Shown here: positions 10,331-19,077 of the stretch, piece by piece
Layout of the letters: each line of letters starts with the position of its first letter
How positions within the stretch are numbered: position 1 is the first letter of the stretch
DNA from: Bacteroidales bacterium
GTDB lineage: Bacteria; Bacteroidota; Bacteroidia; Bacteroidales; UBA1715
DNA: 64,000 nt
Direction: 5' to 3'
Assembly (NCBI GenBank): GCA_031286165.1
Contig: JAITUU010000015.1
Coordinates: 1 to 64,000 of the forward strand
Position numbers and translations under genes: made by a program
The notes under the pieces: model-generated
The model's input: only the letters and a program-made list of their open reading frames with translations
Told to the model about the DNA's origin: nothing
Databases searched by the model: none

Positions 10331-10618
10331 TTGGTGCTACAATTACAGAAGTATGAGTTTTGTTTTTCAAATCACGCTATTGAGCAAATAGAACGGCGCG
10401 GCATTTCTCGCGAAACCGCAATAACCGCTATGGAAAATCCCGACCAAATATGCGTAGATACAGAAAATCAAGACCTTCGCATCTATCACTATTTGCTCAA
10501 AGAACATGAGCAGATGTTTCTTCTGCGAATTTTCGTGAATGTAATGAAGCAACCGAATGTAATTGTAACTATATATAAAACCACCAAAATACACAAGTAC
10601 TATGAAAGTAAAATATGA
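10331..10618 (+). CDS. DUF4258-like protein (putative toxin of a TA pair)
   Basis: FSNHAIEQIERRGISRETAITAMENPDQI...YKTTKIHKYY resembles the DUF4258 family; overlaps a DUF2283-like gene. Start codon uncertain (TTG/GTG). Confidence 0.7.
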   Translation: MVLQLQKYEFCFSNHAIEQIERRGISRETAITAMENPDQICVDTENQDLRIYHYLLKEHEQMFLLRIFVNVMKQPNVIVTIYKTTKIHKYYESKI

Positions 10619-10796
10619 CAAAGAACAAGATATTATGTATGTTTCGTTCAGCGATGAAGCAGTATTTGAAAGCGATGAAGAAAAACAAGGGGTAATCATA
10701 GATTATTCTGCGCAAGGAACAGTAGTGGGCATGGAAATTCTGAGTGCTTCTAAGCATATAGGCAATCCGCTGAAAGTGGAATACGAAATCGCGTAA
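10602..10796 (+). CDS. DUF2283-like small protein (putative antitoxin)
   Basis: MKVKYDKEQDIMYVSFSD...GVIIDYSAQGTVVGMEILSAS is typical of DUF2283; coupled to the upstream gene. Confidence 0.75.
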   Translation: MKVKYDKEQDIMYVSFSDEAVFESDEEKQGVIIDYSAQGTVVGMEILSASKHIGNPLKVEYEIA

Positions 10797-10800
10797 ATAA

Positions 10801-10851
10801 TTCACAATTTACCATTTACCATTAACAATTAAATTGTATGTTTGTACAAAT
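10801..10851 (+). promoter_or_regulatory. Promoter cassette with TATGTTTG (-7, TAnnTTTG) at 10837..10844
   Basis: CACAATTTACCATTTACCATTAACAATTAAATTGTATGTTTGTACAAAT; nearly identical to 11526..11582. Confidence 0.6.
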
Positions 10852-10865
10852 CAAAACACAGCAAT

Positions 10866-11123
10866 ATGGCAGCAACGGCACAAATACAATATGCGGTAAC
10901 CCTACCGGCAAACGACATACTGTTTTTTTCGGAATTAATCAAACGCAATAAATGGAAATTAACCCCATTGACCAAAGAAAAAAACACAAAATCGTTCTCT
11001 GCTGAGCAAATAGCCATTGTAGAGATGGCGCAAAACGCATGCAACAAACAATTACAGGGTGCACCCAACCTTTCAACACAAGAAATTGTGCAAGAAGTAC
11101 GAAATTATCGACATGGAAAATAG
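10866..11123 (+). CDS. Putative antitoxin upstream of PIN-domain toxin
   Basis: MAATAQIQYAVTLPANDILFFSELIKRNKW...; stop overlaps the PIN gene start (ATGGAAAATAG). The track start at 10842 lies inside the promoter box. Confidence 0.6.
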   Translation: MAATAQIQYAVTLPANDILFFSELIKRNKWKLTPLTKEKNTKSFSAEQIAIVEMAQNACNKQLQGAPNLSTQEIVQEVRNYRHGK

Positions 11124-11517
11124 GGTTGTATTCGATACCAATATTTGGATTAGTAAAATCATTACCGGCACCTTACCCACATTTGTTGCGTGGATTTTTG
11201 CGCACCACATACAAGCCTTGCGTTCGGAACGCTCAACCGATGAACTGTATGCAGTATTGAGCCGCAAGAAATTTGAGAAACACCACATAGATGTACAGGC
11301 AAACATGGAGGTATATAAAGCCTTGTGCAAATATTGTAACACCAAAACGCTTTTTACCGACTGTGTCGATGTAAACGATAATTTTCTATTCGACCTTGCC
11401 ATACAAGGAAAGGCGCAGTATATCGTTTCATCCGATAAAATTGTGCTCGCCACACCTCTGCACCACAGAAAATTACAACTCCTTACCTTCACGCAATTCA
11501 AAACCATAATCGGGTAA
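11113..11517 (+). CDS. PIN-domain protein, putative toxin
   Basis: MENRVVFDTNIWISKI...VDVNDNFLFDLAIQGKAQYIVSSDK; PIN acidic residues D-N, D-N-F-D, SSDK. Confidence 0.8.
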   Translation: MENRVVFDTNIWISKIITGTLPTFVAWIFAHHIQALRSERSTDELYAVLSRKKFEKHHIDVQANMEVYKALCKYCNTKTLFTDCVDVNDNFLFDLAIQGKAQYIVSSDKIVLATPLHHRKLQLLTFTQFKTIIG

Positions 11518-11525
11518 TTACCCCA

Positions 11526-11582
11526 AAATAATTTACAATTTACAATTTACCATTAACAATTAAATTGTATGTTTGTACAAAT
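11526..11582 (+). promoter_or_regulatory. Promoter cassette with TATGTTTG (-7) at 11568..11575
   Basis: ATAATTTACAATTTACAATTTACCATTAACAATTAAATTGTATGTTTGTACAAAT duplicates the cassette at 10801. Confidence 0.6.
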
Positions 11583-11600
11583 TTTTAAAACTACAATACT

Positions 11601-12164
11601 ATGAACATAGAAAACGATGCCCTTGTGGCACTTACCTACACCTTGAAAAAAGATAACGCCGAAGGCGAAGTAATAGAAGTGTGCTCGGCAGAGCGTCCGC
11701 TGGAATTTGTGTATGGCGCAGGCATGATGTTGCCCCACTTTGAAAAACACCTTGCAGGTTTGGCAGCAGGCGCAAACTACGAATTTACCCTCGCTCCCGA
11801 TGAAGCCTACGGCGAATTTACCACCGATGCCATAGTGCCGGTGAATAAAGATATTTTTGCCGATTTTCCCGAAATGCTCGAAGCCGGCAGAATAGTACCC
11901 ATGCGCGATGCACAAGGAAATCCGCTGCACGGACGCATTATTACCATAGACAACGATAAAAACACCGTAACCATAGATTTTAACCACCCTATGGCTGGGC
12001 AAACCCTTCATTTCAACGGAACAATAGAAAGCGTGCGCAAAGCCACCGAAGAAGATATGCAACGATTTTTCGGCGGCTGCGGCTGTGCTTGCAGCGGCGA
12101 CGACTGCAATAGCGATTGCTCCGACAAAGAAAACTGCGGCGGCGGAAGTTGCGGCTGCAATTAA
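11601..12164 (+). CDS. slyD: FKBP-type peptidyl-prolyl cis-trans isomerase, SlyD-like, with Cys-rich C-terminus
   Basis: LTYTLKKDNAEGEVIE...PLEFVYGAGMMLPHFEKHLAGLAAG...PDEAYGE; C-terminus GGCGCACSGDDCNSDCSDKENCGGGSCGCN. Confidence 0.9.
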   Translation: MNIENDALVALTYTLKKDNAEGEVIEVCSAERPLEFVYGAGMMLPHFEKHLAGLAAGANYEFTLAPDEAYGEFTTDAIVPVNKDIFADFPEMLEAGRIVPMRDAQGNPLHGRIITIDNDKNTVTIDFNHPMAGQTLHFNGTIESVRKATEEDMQRFFGGCGCACSGDDCNSDCSDKENCGGGSCGCN

Positions 12165-12237
12165 TTAGTTGAAAGTGGAAAATTGAGAACTGAAAATTGA
12201 GACCTCGCAATTTTTAATTCGTAATTCGTAATTGATA

Positions 12238-12975
12238 GTGAATCCTTTTTTCAACATAGGACAATACTTTTTGCTCATGGGGCGCGTGTTTACCAAGCCC
12301 GATGACGCAAAGGTGTTTCGCGAAAATGTGTGGAAGGAAATTATTCTCATAGGCTACTATTCCATTGTTATAGTGCTTATTATTTCCACTTTTATAGGAG
12401 CAGTAATTACGCTGCAAACCGCCTACAATATGACCAACCCTATTTACCCCGACTATATTATAGGACTTGGCACGCGCGATAGTGTGATTTTGGAATTTTC
12501 ATCTACCATAGTGGGGCTGGTGCTTGCAGGCAAAGTGGGTTCGAGCATAGCATCGAATATAGGCACCATGCAGGTAACGCAGCAAATAGACGCGCTGGAA
12601 ACTATGGGTGTCAATTCGGCGAATTTTTTGATTCTGCCAAAAATTGTGGCAGCAGTTATCACCTTTCCCTTTTTGGGCATTTTGAGTATGATTACCGGTA
12701 TAGCCGGTGGGTGGCTTGCCGGCATGATGAGCGGCGAAGTGCCTTCGGCGCAGTATGTGTATGGCTTGCAATATGCGTTTATACCGTACTATATAGTATA
12801 TAGTTTAATCAAAATTTGCACCTTTGGCATTATCATTTCCTCAGTGGCAAGTTATTACGGCTATTACACACGCGGCGGCGCACTCGAAGTGGGAAAAGCA
12901 AGCACTACGGCGGTGGTCAATAGCAGTTTAATAATTCTGGTGTTCAATTTACTGCTCACGGCACTGCTTTTATAG
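12238..12975 (+). CDS. mlaE: MlaE-family ABC transporter permease
   Basis: GAVITLQTAYNM...LVLAGKVGSSIASNIGTMQVTQQIDALETMGVNSANFLILPKIVAA; start GTG 12238 (track has TTG 12232). Confidence 0.88.
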   Translation: MNPFFNIGQYFLLMGRVFTKPDDAKVFRENVWKEIILIGYYSIVIVLIISTFIGAVITLQTAYNMTNPIYPDYIIGLGTRDSVILEFSSTIVGLVLAGKVGSSIASNIGTMQVTQQIDALETMGVNSANFLILPKIVAAVITFPFLGILSMITGIAGGWLAGMMSGEVPSAQYVYGLQYAFIPYYIVYSLIKICTFGIIISSVASYYGYYTRGGALEVGKASTTAVVNSSLIILVFNLLLTALLL

Positions 12976-13012
12976 TTGAAAACTGAAAATTGAGAACTGA
13001 GAGTTGAAAGTT

Positions 13013-13045
13013 AATCACTAATCACTAATCACTAATCACTGAGAA
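13013..13045. repeat. Short tandem repeat (AATCACT)n
   Basis: taatcactaatcactaatcactaatcactgaga between mlaE and mlaF. Confidence 0.8.
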
Positions 13046-13060
13046 CTAAGCACTAAAACC

Positions 13061-13819
13061 ATGATTGAAGTTTCACATCTTTGCAAATCGTTCAATGGCG
13101 TTCAAATTTTGAGCGATGTGTCGGCTATTTTTGAGGAAGGGAAAATTAATTTCACTATCGGCAAAAGTGGTTCGGGCAAAACCGTGTTGCTCAAATCAAT
13201 TATAGGATTGCACGAAATCGACAGCGGCAATATTTACTTTCACGACCGCAATTTTACCACCATGACCATTAACCAGCGCAAAGAAATTCGCAAGGAAATC
13301 GGTATGGTGTTTCAGGGCAGTGCCTTGTTCGATTCTTCTACTTTGGAAGAAAATGTGATGTTTCCCCTCAAAATGTTCTCCGATTTATCGTATGACGAGT
13401 GCCGCGAACGCGCCAATTTTTGCCTGCAACGGGTAGATGTGGTGGGTAAAAATCATTTATTTCCTTCGGAAATCAGCGGCGGCATGCAAAAACGGGTAGC
13501 CATAGCACGTGCCATTGCCCTCAATCCCAAGTATTTGTTTTGCGATGAACCCAATTCCGGTTTAGACCCGCAAACCTCGATTTTGATAGACAATTTGATA
13601 AAAGAAATTGTGCGCGAATACAATATGACCACCATTATCAATACCCACGACATGAATTCGGTGATGGAAATTGCCGATAAAATTATTTTTATTCACGAAG
13701 GCAAACTGTGGTGGCAGGGCGACAAAGAATCAATTTGGACTACCGACAATCCGGAAGTGAATCGGTTTATTTTCGCTTCGGAACTCACCAAAAAAATTCG
13801 GGTGCTGTATGAAAAATAG
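13061..13819 (+). CDS. mlaF: ABC transporter ATP-binding protein (MlaF-like)
   Basis: GKSGSGKTVLLKSIIGLHEIDSG (Walker A), EISGGMQKRVAIARA signature, FCDEPNSGLDP. Confidence 0.9.
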   Translation: MIEVSHLCKSFNGVQILSDVSAIFEEGKINFTIGKSGSGKTVLLKSIIGLHEIDSGNIYFHDRNFTTMTINQRKEIRKEIGMVFQGSALFDSSTLEENVMFPLKMFSDLSYDECRERANFCLQRVDVVGKNHLFPSEISGGMQKRVAIARAIALNPKYLFCDEPNSGLDPQTSILIDNLIKEIVREYNMTTIINTHDMNSVMEIADKIIFIHEGKLWWQGDKESIWTTDNPEVNRFIFASELTKKIRVLYEK

Positions 13820-14888
13820 TGTAGAACAATTATTTCAAATCGCAAAAAAACTCCTCGTTCAACTCATAGAAACTCCTTCTATCAGTAGGGAAGAACACAA
13901 AACTGCCGATTTGTTGTGTGCGTTTTTTGCGCATCACGGTATAAAAACGGAGCGAATTGCCAATAATGTACTAGTGCGCAATCGCGCATTTTCGTCCGAA
14001 AAACCTACGGTGCTGCTCAATTCTCACCACGATACTGTGAAACCGGTGGCAGCGTGGCATACCAACCCTTTTGAGGCAATAGAACGCGAAGGAAAAATGT
14101 TCGGACTTGGCAGCAACGATGCCGGTGCACCGCTTGTGTCGCTTGCTGCCGCGTTTTTGTATTTTTACGAACAAGAACATCTACCCTTCAACCTGCTTTT
14201 TGTAGCCTCTGCCGAAGAAGAAGTGTCGGGAGCAGGTGGGCTGGAATTGGTAATGAAGGAATTGCACGAAGATATTGCCTGTGCCATAGTGGGCGAACCC
14301 ACTTCGCTGCGCATGGCAGTTGCCGAAAAAGGTTTGCTGGTACTCGATTGCACGGCTCATGGCACAGCAGGGCACGCAGCCCACGCCACCGGCGAAAACG
14401 CGCTCTACAAAGCGGTGGACACAATTCAAACACTGCGAAATTTTGCATTTGAAAAATCATCGGAATTTTTGGGCACGGTAAAAACCACCGTAACCATGAT
14501 ACAAGCCGGCACGCAGCACAACGTAATTCCGGCGGAATGTACATTTACCGTAGATGTGCGCACCAATGAACACTATACCAATGCCGAAGTGTTGCAAATT
14601 TTGGAAGAAAAACTCGCCCCCACTACACTACGAGCACGTTCCTTACGCCTCAATTCTTCGCACATAGCACTTTCGCACCCATTGGTACACGCAGCGCAGA
14701 GTATTGGCATAGAACTCTACGGCTCGCCCACCATGAGCGACCAAGTATTTTTGCCCCACCTTCCTTCGGTGAAAATTGGTCCCGGCGATACCCTGCGTTC
14801 GCACACGGCGAATGAATTTATTTACGAACACGAACTAAAAAACGGCATAGAAACGTATATACAATTACTTGAAAATTTGAACCTATAA
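13809..14888 (+). CDS. argE: M20-family deacetylase (acetyl-/succinyl-ornithine deacetylase type)
   Basis: LIETPSISREEHKTADLL...VLLNSHHDTVKPVAAWHTNPF...ASAEEEVSGAGGLE; directly upstream of argH. Confidence 0.82.
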   Translation: MKNSVEQLFQIAKKLLVQLIETPSISREEHKTADLLCAFFAHHGIKTERIANNVLVRNRAFSSEKPTVLLNSHHDTVKPVAAWHTNPFEAIEREGKMFGLGSNDAGAPLVSLAAAFLYFYEQEHLPFNLLFVASAEEEVSGAGGLELVMKELHEDIACAIVGEPTSLRMAVAEKGLLVLDCTAHGTAGHAAHATGENALYKAVDTIQTLRNFAFEKSSEFLGTVKTTVTMIQAGTQHNVIPAECTFTVDVRTNEHYTNAEVLQILEEKLAPTTLRARSLRLNSSHIALSHPLVHAAQSIGIELYGSPTMSDQVFLPHLPSVKIGPGDTLRSHTANEFIYEHELKNGIETYIQLLENLNL

Positions 14889-15000
14889 AACACAAGATAT
14901 GAAGTACCGAGATGTGTATATATCTTCATCGTTTCAGTTATTCCGTTATTCCGTTATTCAAAACTAATCACTAACAACTAATCCCTTGATACTAATTACT

Positions 15001-16356
15001 ATGAATAAAGTACAATCGCCGATTTGGGCAAAAGATACACAGGCAAACGAAACAGTTGCCACATTCACCGTAGGGCGCGATGCCGAGTTCGATACCATGC
15101 TTGCGCGTGCCGATGTGTTGGGCAATTTGGCGCATACGCGCATGTTGGCAAGTATTAATTTGCTCACACAGGAAGAATTGGCGCAAGTGCAGCAAGGTTT
15201 GAAAGAAATTTATACGGATATAGAAAACGGAAGATTTGAAATAGAAGCGGGTGTGGAAGACGTGCACTCACAAGTGGAACTGCTGCTCACCCGCAAATAC
15301 GGCGATGTGGGTAAAAAAATTCACAGCGGACGCTCGCGCAACGACCAAATTCTTTTAGACCTCAAACTCTTCATTCGTGAAGAAATAATACACACACTCC
15401 GCACGGTGGAAACGCTGTTTGCACAACTGCAAACGCTGAGCGAGGCGCACAAAAAAACGCTGATGCCGGGTTACACGCATTTGCAAATTGCCATGCCATC
15501 GTCTTTCGGGCTGTGGTTTGGCTGCTATGCCGAAAGTTTGACCGATGACCTGCAACTCCTGCTCGCTGCCTACAAAATTACCAACCAAAATCCGCTTGGT
15601 TCCGCCGCAGGTTACGGCTCATCGTTTCCGCTCAATCGCAGCATGACCACCGAACTGCTCGGTTTTGAAAATCTTAATTACAATGTGATGTATGCACAAA
15701 TGGGGCGCGGAAAAGTTGAAAAAATCACAAGTTATGCCCTTGCTTCTATTGCATCTACGTTGGCAAAAATGGCTATGGAAATGTGTCTTTTCATGAATCA
15801 AAATTTTGGATTTGTGTCCTTTCCCGAAGAACTCACTACGGGTTCGAGTATTATGCCCCACAAAAAAAATCCCGATGTATTTGAACTCATTCGCGCAAAA
15901 TGCAATCGCCTGCAAGCCCTCCCCACCGAGATTACCTTTATTACCACCAATTTGCCTTTTGGCTACAATCGCGATTTGCAAATTATAAAAGAACACTTTT
16001 TGCCCGCCTTTGCCGAACTGCAATCGTGCATGGAATTGACGATGCTCATGTTTGCCAACATTCGCATAGCACCCGATATTTTACATTCGCCGCTCTATGA
16101 TTATTTGTTCAGCGTAGATGAAGTCAATCGCTTGGTGCAGCAGGGCGTGCCCTTTCGCGATGCCTACAAACAAGTGGGGCGCGAAATCAACGAAGGGAAA
16201 TTTAACCCTGTAAAAACCGCCGAACACACTCACGAAGGCAGTATAGGGAATTTGTGTAGCACAGAAATTGCCCGAAAATGTGCGGCAATAGTGGCACAAT
16301 TCGAGTGGGAGAAAACGGAAAAACAGTTGAAACAGTTGTTAGTTGTTAATTATTAA
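15001..16356 (+). CDS. argH: Argininosuccinate lyase
   Basis: GVEDVHSQVELLLTRKYGDVGKKIHSGRSRNDQ; signature GSSIMPHKKNPD. ATG at 15001. Confidence 0.95.
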   Translation: MNKVQSPIWAKDTQANETVATFTVGRDAEFDTMLARADVLGNLAHTRMLASINLLTQEELAQVQQGLKEIYTDIENGRFEIEAGVEDVHSQVELLLTRKYGDVGKKIHSGRSRNDQILLDLKLFIREEIIHTLRTVETLFAQLQTLSEAHKKTLMPGYTHLQIAMPSSFGLWFGCYAESLTDDLQLLLAAYKITNQNPLGSAAGYGSSFPLNRSMTTELLGFENLNYNVMYAQMGRGKVEKITSYALASIASTLAKMAMEMCLFMNQNFGFVSFPEELTTGSSIMPHKKNPDVFELIRAKCNRLQALPTEITFITTNLPFGYNRDLQIIKEHFLPAFAELQSCMELTMLMFANIRIAPDILHSPLYDYLFSVDEVNRLVQQGVPFRDAYKQVGREINEGKFNPVKTAEHTHEGSIGNLCSTEIARKCAAIVAQFEWEKTEKQLKQLLVVNY

Positions 16357-16706
16357 TGGTTTGATTTTGTGCTTTTGATAATGGAAGTTATAATTTTGAT
16401 AATTTCCACCGCATCGGCATTGAGGCTTTCAAATTCTTGTTCTCCAATGTACGATGTGGCTACAAGTAATTCTAACCAATACATTGTTTCATTGATTTCT
16501 TTTTGTGCTATAGCCATTTTATGTGCAAAATCGGCTTTGCTTTCCGAATGTTCAGCCTCGCGAACGTTTGCAGCTACCGAAGTGCCACTTCGTAGAATTT
16601 GTTTTGATAGTACAAACTCTTTTTTGTGTTCGCACAAATATTTGTACAGATTTATACAACGTACAGCAAACGCAAAACTTTTCGCTTTAACAACATTGGT
16701 TTTCAT
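16353..16706 (-). CDS. Four-helix bundle protein (23S rRNA-IVS family)
   Basis: KAKSFAFAVRCINLYKYL...LSKQILRSGTSVAANVREAEHSESKADFAHKMAIAQKEINETMYWLELL. Confidence 0.9.
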   Translation of the reverse strand: MKTNVVKAKSFAFAVRCINLYKYLCEHKKEFVLSKQILRSGTSVAANVREAEHSESKADFAHKMAIAQKEINETMYWLELLVATSYIGEQEFESLNADAVEIIKIITSIIKSTKSNH

Positions 16707-16740
16707 AACTCATTAACAATTAACCATTAATAATTAACAA

Positions 16741-18228
16741 TTATTTCGGAATCTGTATGCGAATAACCGTGCCTTTGCCGAGTTCCGAAGATTTTACGAA
16801 AATTTTGCCTTTGTGATATTCGCTCACTATTCGTTTGGCGAGGCTCAGCCCAAGACCCCAGCCGCGCGGTTTGGTGGTGTAGCCGGCGGTAAAAATTGTT
16901 TTGAATTTATTGCGGGCAATTCCTTTACCGCTGTCTTGCACGTCTATTATAGCATATTTGCCGGCGTCCGAAAGGCTCACGCTCACATTTCCTTTGCCGT
17001 CCATAGCATCTATGGCGTTTTTTATGATATTTTCCACTACCCATTCAAAAAGTTGCACATTCACCGGCGCAATTATGGATTTCTGCGTGCCGAAAACCGT
17101 AAAATGCACACTGTTACTTGTGCGCAGGCGCAAATACGCAAGCACATTTTCTACAATTTCGTTCAAATTTTCGGGCGTAAGCACCGGTTTTGCCCCAATT
17201 TTCGAGAATCGGTCGGCTACTACTTGTAAACGCAGCACATCTTTATTGATTTCGCCAATAATATCGGGGTTCACGTGTTCTTCTTTGAGCAATTCCACCC
17301 ATGCCATGAGCGATGAAATGGGCGTACCCAATTGATGCGCCGTTTCTTTGGACATTCCCACCAAAAGTTGCGTTTGTTCGTTGCGGCGCAGATTGTAGTA
17401 CATCATGTAGGCAAGCACCACCAGCAGTACTATGACCAATAAAAACAGTGCCGGATAAAAGCGCAGGCGAGTGAGCAGTGTGGAATCTTCGTAAAAAATA
17501 TAGTGAGTAATAGTGCCATTGAGCATAATGGGAATGGGAGTATTACTTTCCATCATGCGGGCAATTTTTTCGCGTTGCTTTTCTATGGTGCAAAATTCTT
17601 TGTCGGCAATATTGCCGCAGGCTATTACTTCGAGCGTATCTACGGTGGTAATAACTACCGGCACCGATGCCGAATTGCGTACCACTTCGTCTATAAACGA
17701 GGCTATCATATTGTTCATTATCACGTGCAATTCCGAAAATAGGTGCGAATCGGAGTAGTAGAGGTAATTAATCACCGTGTTGCCATACTGAATGGCAATG
17801 GGTTCGTAGTGCGAAAATTCCGCTTTTACACCTGCCGGCATGGCTTCGCCGAGCGCGAGGTCGAAATTCAAATTGGCGGTGGACACCACCTTGCCTTTGG
17901 GGTCGGTGAGAATAATGGGAATATTTTTGTTGCTGCTGATAACTTTGAGCAAATAGGAAAGAAAATGCGAATCGTTTTCCTGCAAAATCAGCCGCTGCGC
18001 CTCGCTCCACATATCTATTTTGCGGCGTTCGTCTTCCTGCAATTTGGTGAACACTTGGTTGGAATGTTCCACTATGGCATTGCGCTTTTGAATAGCCTCT
18101 GCCCACAGCAACACCTGCTTGCGTTCCTCGCGTTTAATATTGGAAATAGTGCGATTGAGCAGTAAAAAGAGTGCCGCTATGGTAAGCGTGGCAAATATAA
18201 ATATGCAGTATTTTATGCGAGAGGTCAT
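16741..18228 (-). CDS. Membrane sensor histidine kinase (orphan)
   Basis: N-terminal TM, LVGMSKETAHQLGTPISSLMAWVELL (H-box), NIIKNAIDAMDGKG (N-box), DSGKGI, GWGLGLSLAKRIV. Confidence 0.93.
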   Translation of the reverse strand: MTSRIKYCIFIFATLTIAALFLLLNRTISNIKREERKQVLLWAEAIQKRNAIVEHSNQVFTKLQEDERRKIDMWSEAQRLILQENDSHFLSYLLKVISSNKNIPIILTDPKGKVVSTANLNFDLALGEAMPAGVKAEFSHYEPIAIQYGNTVINYLYYSDSHLFSELHVIMNNMIASFIDEVVRNSASVPVVITTVDTLEVIACGNIADKEFCTIEKQREKIARMMESNTPIPIMLNGTITHYIFYEDSTLLTRLRFYPALFLLVIVLLVVLAYMMYYNLRRNEQTQLLVGMSKETAHQLGTPISSLMAWVELLKEEHVNPDIIGEINKDVLRLQVVADRFSKIGAKPVLTPENLNEIVENVLAYLRLRTSNSVHFTVFGTQKSIIAPVNVQLFEWVVENIIKNAIDAMDGKGNVSVSLSDAGKYAIIDVQDSGKGIARNKFKTIFTAGYTTKPRGWGLGLSLAKRIVSEYHKGKIFVKSSELGKGTVIRIQIPK

Positions 18229-18270
18229 TGTTTTGGAGTTGTTAGTTTTCAGTTGTTAGTTGTTAAGTCT

Positions 18271-18384
18271 GGATTGCTTCGTTCATCGCAATGACACTTT
18301 TGTATATATTCTTGCGCACTCCATTTATTTCTTCGTCATTACCTTCGGTGAGGGCTTCGCCGTTGCGAACGTAGTGAAGCAATC
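18271..18384. repeat. MITE-like palindromic repeat (ATTGCTTCGTTC..GCAATGAC / GTTGCGAACG..GAAGCAAT)
   Basis: Inverted termini; internal TCATTACCTTCGGTGAGGGCTTCGCCGTTGCGA matches the copy at 31414..31501. Confidence 0.85.
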
Positions 18385-18615
18385 TATGTTAGTTGTTAGG
18401 TTTCATCTGTTAGTACTCATTTCTCTCATCTCAAAATTCGGTCAAAAATAATCATTACCTATTAATCAGTAACCATTAATTTAAAAATTTATTGTATTTG
18501 TTTGGTATTAGTTGTTAGTTGTTAGTTTTCAGTTTTCAGTTCTCCACGAAATAAAAATATGAGCAAAAACATAAAAAAATACCGAAGAAAAATTTTGCCG
18601 TTTCATTCAGTGTGG

Positions 18616-18623
18616 TATATTTG
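18616..18623 (+). promoter_or_regulatory. TAnnTTTG -7 box (TATATTTG)
   Basis: 28 nt before a GTG start. Confidence 0.5.
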
Positions 18624-18650
18624 CAAAACCAATTAGTAAAAAAACTGCTT

Positions 18651-19031
18651 GTGAAAAAGTTCTTTGTGATTCTCGGTTTTTGTATTCCGCTTGCGGCAAG
18701 TGCGCAGCATGGCTGGAATAAGATAACGTATTCGCAATCAATGTTTTTTTCGGCAGAGGTACTTGTTGGTAAAAAACCTGCCAAGCAAGGCGACGAAGTG
18801 GGTGCTTTTATAGACGGTGAGTGTAGAATGATAGCACCGGTGCTGGTAATTAACGGCAAAAGCACAATTTCAGGCGCAATATATGGCGATGTGAACGAAG
18901 AATTGGAAGAACCCGAAGAAGTAGAATTTAAACTATGGCGCGAAAAAAATAATACGATACTGAAAACCAAACAACGAGTGGAAATGAAACCGGGAGCAGT
19001 GCTGCACGACTACACACTCAAATTCAAATAG
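18651..19031 (+). CDS. Small secreted protein (VGAFIDGECR module), function unknown
   Basis: GTG start: MKKFFVILGFCIPLAASAQHGW signal peptide, then SAEVLVGKKPAKQGDEVGAFIDGECRMIAPVLVINGKSTISGAIYGD. Confidence 0.75.
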   Translation: MKKFFVILGFCIPLAASAQHGWNKITYSQSMFFSAEVLVGKKPAKQGDEVGAFIDGECRMIAPVLVINGKSTISGAIYGDVNEELEEPEEVEFKLWREKNNTILKTKQRVEMKPGAVLHDYTLKFK

Positions 19032-19077
19032 AAAAACAATTAAAAACAAATAAATATTCACTTAAATTTTTAACATT

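Noticed and set aside
18235-18545. Possible CRISPR from repeated TTAGTTGTTAG units
   Set aside because: Units are short, contiguous and without unique spacers of fixed length; no cas genes.
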